Shown here: positions 25,245 to 34,077 of the stretch, in pieces
Position numbering within the stretch: position 1 is the stretch's first letter
Layout of the letters: the number at the start of each line of letters is the position of its first letter
Assembly (NCBI GenBank): GCA_017303855.1
Contig: JAFLBL010000016.1
Coordinates: forward strand, 1-64,000
Origin: Chitinophagales bacterium
GTDB lineage: Bacteria > Bacteroidota > Bacteroidia > Chitinophagales > Chitinophagaceae
Length of the DNA stretch: 64,000 nt
Direction of reading: 5' to 3'
The notes under the pieces: model-generated
What the model was told of the DNA's origin: nothing
Databases searched by the model: none
What the model saw: only the letters and a program-made list of their open reading frames with translations
Position numbers and translations under genes: made by a program

Positions 25245-27413
25245 CTATTCCTGTTTCAGGTATTGCATTAAATAATCGGTTACTTTCTGGTACAGGTGTA
25301 CACGGTCTTTTCCCGTTACATTGTGTTCATGTCCCGGGTAGATCATATAATCCACCTGTACACCCTTGTCTACACAGGCTTTAACGAAATTCACGGAATG
25401 TTGTTGTACGACTACCGGGTCCTGCAGGCCATGAATGAGTAATAATTTGTCTTTCAGCTTACCGGCCTGTTGTACCAGGTTGGTGGCGGCATAGCCTTCC
25501 GGGTTCTCCTGCGGGGTATCCATATACCGTTCGCCATACATAATTTCATATAATGACCAGTCCATCACCGGCCCGCCGGCCACCGCTGCTTTGAAAATGC
25601 CGGGATGATGCAACAGGAAATCCGTGGTCATAAAGCCGCCGAAACTCCAGCCGAATAAACCCATCCTCGATTTGTCAACATAAGCCTGTTGTTGTAAATA
25701 ATCAACAGCGGCCAGCATATCATCCATCTGTGCTTCTCCCAGTTTACGGAATATGGATTGCTCAAATGCCTTGCCCCGGTTATCACTGCCACGGGTATCC
25801 ACAGTAAACACCACATAGCCCTGTTGAGCCATATAGCGGAACCAGTAATCACCCGCACCTCCATTCCAGCTGTTGAGGATCATCTGTGCATGCGGGCCGC
25901 CGTACCAGTATACAATCACCGGGTATTTTTTCCCCTGTGTAAGATTTACCGGTTTAAACAGGCGGCAGTAAAGGCTATCCCCGTTTTTATTTTTTATCGT
26001 GAATACCGAAAGATCGCCGGTCGCATATTCGTTCAGCGGATTGGCGGATTGCAGCAATATTTTTGCCGGGTTCTTTGCCGGTTTTTTCAGATCGGCCACC
26101 AGGATGGTTCTCGGGTTGGAGATGGTACTGTACTGATCAAGCAGGGTGGTTCCGTCCGCGCTTACCTGTGCATTGTGTACACCGGTACCTGTAGTCAGTA
26201 AAGTTATTTTACCGGATTTGATATTAACCGCGGAAAGGCTTCTGTCTACAGGGGATATAACGGTGGATACGAAGTACAGGTTTTCCCCTTTGCTGTCAAC
26301 TCCTTTTACTTCGGTTACTTCCCAATTGCCTTTTGTTAATGGCCGGATCAGTTTGCCGCTGATATCATAGAGATACAGCTGGTTCCAGCCGTCGCGGTTG
26401 CTTTGCCAGATAAACTGTGCCGGATTGTTTTTCAGAAACAGCATCGGCACCAATGGCTCTGTATATTTTTCATCTTTTTCTTCAAACAGGGTTTTGATGA
26501 ATTCGCCATTACCTGCATTATATTGATTCAGCGATAGGTGATTCTGCTCCCTGTTTACGACGGCTATATAAACAAAGCGGTCATCGGGACTCCAGGCAAT
26601 ATTGGTCAGGTATTGTTCAGCCGGCAGGCCGGTCTTCAGCCAGATTGTGGAGGCTGTACTGGTATTGTAAATGCCCACCCGCACATGATGACTCTTATCA
26701 CCGGCCATCGGGTATTTGATTAATTCCGCTTTGGCGGGCCGTTCATTCCATTGAATAATGGGATAGTCGTTCACCATGCTCTGGTCCATCCGGTAGAAAG
26801 CCAGTTTCGTTCCTTTGTTGCTCCAGAAAATTCCTTTGCTGATGCCAAATTCATCCCGGTGTACGGAGGATGCGTAAACGATATCCTTACTGCCATCGGT
26901 GGTTACCTGGCTGGTTTGATTGTCTTTGGTAACGTACAGATTAAAATGATCCAGGTAAGCGATATAGCCGGCACTGCTTTCTTCCGCATTCTCTTTTGAG
27001 GCCAGCTCCTTTGACAGCAGCACGGTTAATTTTTTTGCAGCCGGGTTATAGCTCACTTTATTCCCGTTATTATTCATCATCCATCCACCTGCTGTAAAGC
27101 GGATAGCCGGCATGGTTTTAAATGTATCGGCACCCGCTTCCCGCATATATTGATTCAGGCCGGACAACTGTAAAAAAGCCGTTTCCTGTCCCGCGGTTTT
27201 ATAATTGCCCCGCATCCATACATCCGTCCCATTTTGTTTTTTCAGGTACACATAATCCGTGCTGCCTTCAAAAAACTGAAGCTGCGCCAGGTTCTCCGGA
27301 GCCAGGGTGGTGCGTGCCCGTAGGAAAGCGTCTTCGAGGGAGAGGGGTTTGTTTTGTGCGGTGGCGACCAGCCAGGTGGTACTTGCCAGAAAAGCAACAA
27401 CTATCTTTTTCAT
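25245..27413 (-). CDS. Secreted S9 family peptidase (dipeptidyl peptidase IV-like)
   Basis: 722 residues from ATG 27413, which gives the signal peptide MKKIVVAFLASTTWLVATAQ; an upstream in-frame ATG at 27485 would bury it. Residues about 60-480 form the DPP-IV beta-propeller and the rest is the alpha/beta-hydrolase domain with nucleophile GWSFGG, acid in HGLQDPVV and histidine in YPGHEHNV. Such periplasmic enzymes remove dipeptides from peptide N-termini, often after proline. It is followed directly by the metzincin gene. Confidence 0.94.
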   Translation of the reverse strand: MKKIVVAFLASTTWLVATAQNKPLSLEDAFLRARTTLAPENLAQLQFFEGSTDYVYLKKQNGTDVWMRGNYKTAGQETAFLQLSGLNQYMREAGADTFKTMPAIRFTAGGWMMNNNGNKVSYNPAAKKLTVLLSKELASKENAEESSAGYIAYLDHFNLYVTKDNQTSQVTTDGSKDIVYASSVHRDEFGISKGIFWSNKGTKLAFYRMDQSMVNDYPIIQWNERPAKAELIKYPMAGDKSHHVRVGIYNTSTASTIWLKTGLPAEQYLTNIAWSPDDRFVYIAVVNREQNHLSLNQYNAGNGEFIKTLFEEKDEKYTEPLVPMLFLKNNPAQFIWQSNRDGWNQLYLYDISGKLIRPLTKGNWEVTEVKGVDSKGENLYFVSTVISPVDRSLSAVNIKSGKITLLTTGTGVHNAQVSADGTTLLDQYSTISNPRTILVADLKKPAKNPAKILLQSANPLNEYATGDLSVFTIKNKNGDSLYCRLFKPVNLTQGKKYPVIVYWYGGPHAQMILNSWNGGAGDYWFRYMAQQGYVVFTVDTRGSDNRGKAFEQSIFRKLGEAQMDDMLAAVDYLQQQAYVDKSRMGLFGWSFGGFMTTDFLLHHPGIFKAAVAGGPVMDWSLYEIMYGERYMDTPQENPEGYAATNLVQQAGKLKDKLLLIHGLQDPVVVQQHSVNFVKACVDKGVQVDYMIYPGHEHNVTGKDRVHLYQKVTDYLMQYLKQE

Positions 27414-27529
27414 GCGTGGCGTTTTGGAGTAGTAAAGGTAGCGATTCCATTGGCTATCTCCGGCGGATGACTGACGTAAACTCAATCATAATTTATACAA
27501 CAGCTCCACTTCGAAGCAAGCAGACGATT

Positions 27530-27557
27530 CTCCCGACTCCTGACTCCCTTCTCCATT
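27530..27557 (+). repeat. Heptad array (CTCCCGA type), four units
   Basis: Units CTCCCGA, CTCCTGA, CTCCCTT and CTCCATT follow each other with a strict 7-bp period. The last two units nearly match the end of the array inside uvrA (CTCTCTT, CTCCATT), which points to a common origin. Confidence 0.75.
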
Positions 27558-27600
27558 TATACAACATCCACACTACGAAGAAAACTGAAGATTCATCCGT

Positions 27601-27635
27601 ACTCCGACTACTAACTCCAGACTACTAACTCCCGA
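27601..27635 (+). repeat. Heptad array starting at the fadN-like stop codon
   Basis: Units ACTCCGA, CTACTAA, CTCCAGA, CTACTAA, CTCCCGA run directly into CTAATTC at 27636, whose CTA is the complement of the TAG stop of the minus-strand gene. Confidence 0.75.
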
Positions 27636-30014
27636 CTAATTCCTCACCGGCCGTCCGCTCTTCAACACACTCTGTATCCTTTCCAGCGTTTTCTTTTCGC
27701 CGCATAAGGAAAGAAATGCTTCACGTTCCAGGTCGAGCAGGTATTGCTCGGATACAAGGGTGGGTTCGCTCAGGTCGCCGCCGCACATAACGTAAGCCAG
27801 TTTCTTTGCCACCAGGGCGTCATGCGCCGTGGCATAATTGGCCGTCTGCATGGCATGCACGCCGGAGTACAGGGCTCCCAGGGCGGATTGTCCCAGTACT
27901 TTAATATCGTTTCTGGGTACCGGTGTGGTATAACCGGCATCGTATATTTCAATCACCGATTTTTTGGCATCCGCAATCCGGCGCCCCTGGTTCATCGCCA
28001 GTTCATCCTGCCCCTTACGGTATATGCCCATATTGAAACCTTCATGGGCGGACGTAGCCACTTTGGCGGTGGCAATGGAAAGGAATCTGTTTTTTAACGT
28101 GATAGTCTCCGGTTCATCTTCATGCATTTCATCGGAGGCGCGCAATACAAATTCTTTGGTGCCCCCGCCACCGGGTATAAGACCTACGCCCAGCTCCACC
28201 AGTCCGGTATAGGTTTCAGCGGCCGGATGACATTTGTCCGCATGCAGGTTCAGTTCGCAGGCACCGCCCAGCGTGAGACCATGCGGGGCCACTACTACCG
28301 GGACAGACGAGTAACGCGCCCGCATCATCGTTTGCTGGAAATACCGGATCGCCATATTCAGTTCATCATAATCCTGCTCAATCGCGAACATAAAGATCAT
28401 ACCCACATTGGCGCCTGCCGAGAAGTTCGCGCCTTCATTGGCAATCACCAGTCCTTTATAATTTTTTTCCGCTTTATCAATAGCGGTTTGTATGCCGCTT
28501 AAGACATCGCTGCCGATACTGCCCATCTTGGTAAACCACTGCAGACCGAGTACATCATCACCGAGTTCATACAACCGGCAACTGCCGTTTTTCCAGATCT
28601 GTTTATCGGTGTAATTGCTCATTACGATGAAAGCTTCACCACCGGGTAAGGCTTTATACGATTTGCTGGCGGGATCATAGCTGAATTTGCGTCCGCCCTC
28701 TACTTTAAAGAAGGATTTATTACCCGCAGCCAGCATCTCTTCCACCCAGGTCGCTACTTTGTATCCGGCCGCTTTCATTGCTTCCGCGGTCTTTGCCACA
28801 CCCAATACATCCCAGCTTTCAAAAGCACCGATCTCCCAGCCAAAGCCGGCCATCATGGCATCATCCACGCGGTATAATTCATCACTTATTTCAGGTATCC
28901 GGAAAGAAATATAAGAGAACAGGCTGTAATGGAAATGACGATAAAACTCACCGGCTTTATCCTGACCGGCCAGCAACATTTTCAAACGGGTATACAAATC
29001 ATCTACGGGTTTGGCGGCTTCCAATGTGGCAAATTTCGGTTTCACCCTTGGCGCATATTCCATGGTGTCCAGGTTCAGGGTAAGAATTTCCTTCTCCCCG
29101 CCGGCCCCTTTTGTTTTCTTAAAGAAACCCTGCCCGGTTTTATCACCCAGCCAGTTATTGCCGGCCATTTTCTCGAGCCAGTCCGGAATCGTAAACTGAT
29201 CACGGGCTTCATCAGCCGGACAATTATCCGCAACTCCCCTGGCCACTTTCACAAGCGTATCAATTCCTACCACATCCGCTGTACGGAAAGTGGCGGATTT
29301 CGGACGACCGATCACCGGACCGGTCAGTGCATCGATCTCATCTATGCTGAGCTTGAGTTTTTCTTTTACATGCATGATCGCCATCATGCCGAATACACCG
29401 ATCCGGTTGGCGATAAAGGCAGGTGTGTCCTTACATAATACAGTAGTCTTTCCGAGATAAAGATCCCCGTAATTCATCAGAAAATCCACAATGGCCGGAT
29501 CGGTATGCGGCGTGGGGATGATCTCCAGTAAGCGGAGATAACGCGGCGGATTGAAAAAGTGTGTACCGCAGAAATGTTTTTTGAAATCTTCACTTCGTCC
29601 TTCCGCCATCATATAAATCGGGATTCCGGACGTATTCGACGTGATCAGTGTGCCGGGCTTCCGGTATTGCTCCACCTGCTCAAATACTTTTTGTTTGATA
29701 TCGAGCCTTTCCACCACAACTTCAATAATCCAGTCGCAACCGGCGATATCCTTCATGTTGTCTTCAAAATTGCCGGTACTTATTTTCTTTACCACATCCT
29801 TGTGATACACGGGAGACGGATTACTCTTGATAGCTGCGGTCAATGCATCATTCACGATCTTGTTCCGTTCAGCCGGTTTGGCATCGGCCGCAATATCTTT
29901 GGGGGTTATATCCAGCAACAATACCTGCACCCCGATCCCTGCAAAATGACAGGCAATACGGGAACCCATTACTCCACTTCCAAGGACAGCAACTTTTTTT
30001 ATGGCACGCTTCAT
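27636..30014 (-). CDS. 3-hydroxyacyl-CoA dehydrogenase/enoyl-CoA hydratase fusion (FadN type)
   Basis: 792 residues. The N-terminal half is an NAD-dependent 3-hydroxyacyl-CoA dehydrogenase (VAVLGSGVMGSRIACHFAG; GTHFFNPPRYLRLLEIIP; ANRIGVFGMMAI). The C-terminal half carries the crotonase fold (FSAGANVGMIF; LTLGGACELNLHADK; GVGLIPGGGGTKEF). The domain order is the reverse of E. coli FadB and matches B. subtilis FadN (about 789 residues). It performs two steps of fatty acid beta-oxidation. No thiolase or acyl-CoA dehydrogenase is adjacent. The stop codon is part of a heptad array; a palindrome upstream (30049-30064) may be an operator. Confidence 0.93.
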   Translation of the reverse strand: MKRAIKKVAVLGSGVMGSRIACHFAGIGVQVLLLDITPKDIAADAKPAERNKIVNDALTAAIKSNPSPVYHKDVVKKISTGNFEDNMKDIAGCDWIIEVVVERLDIKQKVFEQVEQYRKPGTLITSNTSGIPIYMMAEGRSEDFKKHFCGTHFFNPPRYLRLLEIIPTPHTDPAIVDFLMNYGDLYLGKTTVLCKDTPAFIANRIGVFGMMAIMHVKEKLKLSIDEIDALTGPVIGRPKSATFRTADVVGIDTLVKVARGVADNCPADEARDQFTIPDWLEKMAGNNWLGDKTGQGFFKKTKGAGGEKEILTLNLDTMEYAPRVKPKFATLEAAKPVDDLYTRLKMLLAGQDKAGEFYRHFHYSLFSYISFRIPEISDELYRVDDAMMAGFGWEIGAFESWDVLGVAKTAEAMKAAGYKVATWVEEMLAAGNKSFFKVEGGRKFSYDPASKSYKALPGGEAFIVMSNYTDKQIWKNGSCRLYELGDDVLGLQWFTKMGSIGSDVLSGIQTAIDKAEKNYKGLVIANEGANFSAGANVGMIFMFAIEQDYDELNMAIRYFQQTMMRARYSSVPVVVAPHGLTLGGACELNLHADKCHPAAETYTGLVELGVGLIPGGGGTKEFVLRASDEMHEDEPETITLKNRFLSIATAKVATSAHEGFNMGIYRKGQDELAMNQGRRIADAKKSVIEIYDAGYTTPVPRNDIKVLGQSALGALYSGVHAMQTANYATAHDALVAKKLAYVMCGGDLSEPTLVSEQYLLDLEREAFLSLCGEKKTLERIQSVLKSGRPVRN

Positions 30015-30048
30015 AGATGCAGTTTTATAAAGAGGTAAAATAAAATAG

Positions 30049-30064
30049 TTAGTTATGCAACTAA
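30049..30064 (-). promoter_or_regulatory. Palindrome upstream of the fadN-like gene
   Basis: TTAGTT and AACTAA flank a 4-base centre, about 35 bp upstream of the start codon. The position fits an operator for a fatty acid degradation regulator, but no regulator gene is nearby and the motif is short. Confidence 0.3.
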
Positions 30065-30118
30065 TTTGAAATCGAAGATAAGTTTTTTTGGGAACCGGAA
30101 AAAGCGGGACAATTTTTA

Positions 30119-33100
30119 TTACCGGTCAAAAGCGGGGAGCCCTTTTTGCCTGAGTTCCTGCCGGTAGCGGCGGATCATTTTTTTATTACTCTTCGCCCCG
30201 GTACTGCTGCCCATTCCGCTGATTACAATCCGCAACAGGTAATTGATGGCCGAGCGGTCTCTTTTCCGGAGGGCAAATACATCGCCCGTGCGGGATTTGT
30301 TGTTTTTCCGGATCACAAAACTGTTGGCCATAAAACTTTTCAGCCGCGTAAGAAATGCCTGCCGTTCATCTTTTCCCGCTTTGAGAAACCGGATACTGAG
30401 ATTCCGGTAATACATTTTTAATTCGCCCAGCGTAAGATATTCCCGGCCTGTAGCACGGAGGGAGAGGGTATCCAGCTCACCGGAATTCAGTTTGACGGAT
30501 ACCAGGGGAATCAAAACAGGATTCAACACTCGGATGTCACCGGTCTTGGCCCTTAAGGTCATCCGGAAACCGGAAAGAGAATCCCAGTAGGCAGCCTGTA
30601 CTTTTAACCGGGTCCAGATGGAATCCATAACATACCCCGTGGCGCTGATATACAGACTGTCTCCTTTTTTTATAAACCGGTTTTTTACATGCAGTAATTC
30701 GATCTGCATACGTGTTACCGGTACCGTGGCCGCTTTATTGGTTTTTTCACTGAATTCAGTATACATCACCGATGCCTGCTGCAACTGCACGGTATCTACG
30801 GCAATACCCACCGGAATTCGGCTGATCAGTTCTACCGGTAAGGGACGGATGGCCCCGGCTGCAAAAGGTTGCCGTTTGTCTTTATAATCCGTAAACCAGG
30901 TCTTCCCGATGCGGATCTTCCCGATCCGGAATACACTGTCCTGTATAAAGCTTGCCTTGTCAATCGGCCCGATCACTACTGAAGCACAACCGGTACTGAT
31001 ATAATCTTTCTGGAATGTTAACCGCGCCAGAAAACTATCCAGCACAGGCGTGGGCGTATACTGAAATGAATCCACGGTGCAGTAACCGCTTTCCTGGCTG
31101 TAGCCGGCATTTTTCCAGCTGAACTGTTTAACCGGGTCAATATAATTCCCGGAAAACTTTTCAAGCCGGAATTGATTATTCGCGGCAGTTAACCGGTACG
31201 GATCGGTGAGTGTCTGATCGGAAATCTGTAACTGGTAAAGCCGGGCTTCGTCCAGTTGAAGCCGGCCTTTTTTACGGCCAAGACTATCCACTGTAAATTG
31301 TCGGGCGGCAAGCTGCCGGATACGGGCCGACCATTCTGCCGGTTCATCAGCCCCTTTAACGTACGTCAGCTCTTCCACTACCGCTTCCACTTCACCATCG
31401 CCGGCATTAAACTGTTTTTTCCCCGGACTCTGATAGCTGAAATGATCCATATGCAGTTCCATGGACCCCACCTGTAGTTTGCCGGCCGGCTGACTGAAGC
31501 AGTTCTTTAGCAGGAGGTAATTGTTCTTTTTCGCATATCCATCCCAGTTAAATGTGGCGCCTTTGCCCGTTCCGGGTGACCGCAGTTCGATACGGGGTTG
31601 CAGCAAGCGTAGCTGACCAATTTGCAGATCTGGCCATTTTTGTTTACGGGGATTATCCGAAAGGTCCAGTTGTACCTGAGGCGAATGCACCAGTACCGTA
31701 TCCAGCCGGATCGTATTGGCCAGAGCGGAACCGATGGCCACATTACCGGTAATCAGCGGAGCGCGGAATTGAAAAGTCCCGTTGCTTATGGATGAATAGG
31801 TCACCTGCTCCAGGGTGGATGGAAGAGAATCCTCCACCCGGTAGCGGCCGACCCTGAGCGATTGTGATTTATCCGTATACAGTAATTGTTCACCCTGCAC
31901 AGCCGGGTGCAATAATTGCAAAACCTGGCCCGGTTCTTTTTTTATTTCATCCGCCTGTATGGTATGCAGCAGGGTATTTATTTTCCGTTCGCCTTGTGTA
32001 ATCGCGATCCGGGTTTCACCGCCCCGCAGATCTTTCAGTTCAATGGAAGGCGTGCCGGATTTCTTTTCCGGTTGTGCCGGCAGTTGCAGTTCCACACTGG
32101 CGGTATCCCATCGGATCCCGTTGGCCGTGATATCGCCCGTTTCCTCATCCACGAGTATATCATCCACCGCCGCATTGATGGCGGTAATATCCATTTCTTT
32201 CTGCTGATCTGTTACCCGCACTTTACTGGCCAGCAGAAATCCGTTCTGATGGCCGTTGTATATCACATCCGCTAATCCGATTACCAGGTTACCGGCCCGG
32301 ATAATTCCCTTTCTGAAATTCAACCGGTCCACCGCCGGTTCAAGAGCCCTTGCTTTCCGGGCTTTGAAGAGAGTACGGGTACTGATGGTCATGGACGCGT
32401 CTTCCAGTTGAACCGCATTGTTGTTTTTTAATTCGATGTCAATCCGGCCATGCCGGATATTCATTTTATCCAGCTGTATCAGCTGACCGATATTTCCCAA
32501 GGTGGTGAAGATGCTTTTTTTTCCCTTGCTGCCGGCCGGGGCCACAGCCGCGTTGTAATTGATTACCGGATCATAGAGCGTGGCTTCACGAGCCCGGAGT
32601 TGCTGATTAAATACCAGGTCATCCCAGGATAATCCGGTTAATTCAAAACGGGGAATGCTGAACCGGCTGGATAAAGTGCCCGCGGCAAACTTGTCAAATA
32701 CAAAATGATCGAGGTACACCCGGTCTTCCCGGATCAGGATACTGTCGAAACTGAGTTTGTAGGTACTGTCCCGGATAAAATTTTCATAGTTGCGGATGGC
32801 CAGCGCCACATTTTTTACCGTGAGCGGTTTGGCCGCCAGTCTGGATACTTTTAATCCCTGCAGTTCAAAACTGTTATTGGTAAAGTTGAAACTGGCCTGC
32901 TGGTCACCGGTATTGGTATTGATGTGAAAATCCGCATTGCGTACCAGTACGGTGCCCAGCAACAAATCGCCGGTGAGTTGTTGTACGATTTCTTCCAGCC
33001 GGGGTCCTTTCTTCTTTTCGCCGGGTAAGCGCCGGTTGTTTTCCACTTCCAGGTCGAAGCGGGGATTCAGACAAAGTACCGAATCGGCTTTGATCACTTC

Positions 33101-33964
33101 GGTACGATAGAGTGTATCAAAGTCGATACGGCTCAGGCGGAGCGTATCCACAAATACGCGAAACCTGGAGCGGCCCGTTTCCTTTTGTTCGGCGGTAATC
33201 GTACAGCTGTCAAACTCCACCTGCTGTTCTTTCAGGTTGATCCGGAAATTGCGGAAAGACAAACGGTGCCGGTTATCCGGGAATACAATATCCTGGTTAC
33301 GGCTGCTCAGCACCACATTATCGCTGAACAGGAGTTTTTCCTTTTCTCCTTTCCGGGTATTGCCTACCGACAGATTGTCAATATGAAAATGAATATTGCT
33401 GATCCGCATCGGTTCTTGTGCCGGTTGCAGTTTATTCACCAGGGTAAAGCGGGCATCGTTGATCTGAAACCGGTTGATACGGAATGTCTGCAGCGCTTCC
33501 TGTATCGAATTGTAAATTTTTCCCAGTTCTTCGGGAATGGAGACCTGCTTTTTTGCCGCGCTGTCTTTGCCCGGTAATGGTTTCAGGCGGGTAACGGTAA
33601 AATCCGGCTGATCCAGGTTCAGCGAATCAATCAGCAGTTTTTTATCCAGCAGGATCGGCAGAATTTCCTGTACCGAAAGTTTGACATGCTGCACATGGAA
33701 ACGGTAAGCTGTAACCGGATGAATGGAATCGGTGGAGTAAATAACGGCATTGGTAAGGTCCACCCGTTTACTGAACCAGCTGAAACGGAATTTCTGAATC
33801 TTCATTTTCAGTTTTCCGTGCGAACGGGACTCCACCAGGTCCTGTACAATATGCTTGGCCGTATAGTTGATCCAGATATGCAGGGTTATAAACAGCAGCA
33901 GCAGGATACCGGTGACGATACCTGTCCATTTCAAGAATTTCATGGCCTTTCTGCTGCGTGACAA
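30119..33964 (-). CDS. Large AsmA/TamB-like membrane-anchored periplasmic protein
   Basis: 1281 residues. One N-terminal membrane helix (WTGIVTGILLLLFITLHIWI, about 14-33) and then more than 1200 residues of repeating beta-strand pattern with alternating hydrophobic residues. Phrases such as LLIDSLNLDQPDFTV and MNIRHGRIDIELKNNN are typical of AsmA-like proteins. These bridge-like proteins are thought to move phospholipids or assist outer membrane assembly. An in-frame ATG at 33943 is an alternative start. It is 114 bp downstream of metG on the same strand, separated by a terminator. Family assignment is by architecture, not by a decisive motif. Confidence 0.72.
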   Translation of the reverse strand: MSRSRKAMKFLKWTGIVTGILLLLFITLHIWINYTAKHIVQDLVESRSHGKLKMKIQKFRFSWFSKRVDLTNAVIYSTDSIHPVTAYRFHVQHVKLSVQEILPILLDKKLLIDSLNLDQPDFTVTRLKPLPGKDSAAKKQVSIPEELGKIYNSIQEALQTFRINRFQINDARFTLVNKLQPAQEPMRISNIHFHIDNLSVGNTRKGEKEKLLFSDNVVLSSRNQDIVFPDNRHRLSFRNFRINLKEQQVEFDSCTITAEQKETGRSRFRVFVDTLRLSRIDFDTLYRTEVIKADSVLCLNPRFDLEVENNRRLPGEKKKGPRLEEIVQQLTGDLLLGTVLVRNADFHINTNTGDQQASFNFTNNSFELQGLKVSRLAAKPLTVKNVALAIRNYENFIRDSTYKLSFDSILIREDRVYLDHFVFDKFAAGTLSSRFSIPRFELTGLSWDDLVFNQQLRAREATLYDPVINYNAAVAPAGSKGKKSIFTTLGNIGQLIQLDKMNIRHGRIDIELKNNNAVQLEDASMTISTRTLFKARKARALEPAVDRLNFRKGIIRAGNLVIGLADVIYNGHQNGFLLASKVRVTDQQKEMDITAINAAVDDILVDEETGDITANGIRWDTASVELQLPAQPEKKSGTPSIELKDLRGGETRIAITQGERKINTLLHTIQADEIKKEPGQVLQLLHPAVQGEQLLYTDKSQSLRVGRYRVEDSLPSTLEQVTYSSISNGTFQFRAPLITGNVAIGSALANTIRLDTVLVHSPQVQLDLSDNPRKQKWPDLQIGQLRLLQPRIELRSPGTGKGATFNWDGYAKKNNYLLLKNCFSQPAGKLQVGSMELHMDHFSYQSPGKKQFNAGDGEVEAVVEELTYVKGADEPAEWSARIRQLAARQFTVDSLGRKKGRLQLDEARLYQLQISDQTLTDPYRLTAANNQFRLEKFSGNYIDPVKQFSWKNAGYSQESGYCTVDSFQYTPTPVLDSFLARLTFQKDYISTGCASVVIGPIDKASFIQDSVFRIGKIRIGKTWFTDYKDKRQPFAAGAIRPLPVELISRIPVGIAVDTVQLQQASVMYTEFSEKTNKAATVPVTRMQIELLHVKNRFIKKGDSLYISATGYVMDSIWTRLKVQAAYWDSLSGFRMTLRAKTGDIRVLNPVLIPLVSVKLNSGELDTLSLRATGREYLTLGELKMYYRNLSIRFLKAGKDERQAFLTRLKSFMANSFVIRKNNKSRTGDVFALRKRDRSAINYLLRIVISGMGSSTGAKSNKKMIRRYRQELRQKGLPAFDR

Positions 33965-34024
33965 GGGACGAAGGATATTTAGTTTACAGGCGATGAATTT
34001 ACTGAATAAAAAACGGAAACAAGT

Positions 34025-34058
34025 AAAAACCCCCGTTCCGGTGTAATCAGAACGGGGG
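34025..34058 (-). terminator. Intrinsic terminator after metG
   Basis: CCCCCGTTC (34030-34038) and GAACGGGGG (34050-34058) form a 9-bp stem with an 11-base loop. Read on the minus strand it is followed by five T. It lies 20 bp after the metG stop. Confidence 0.92.
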
Positions 34059-34077
34059 CTGCCTGTAATTTTAACAG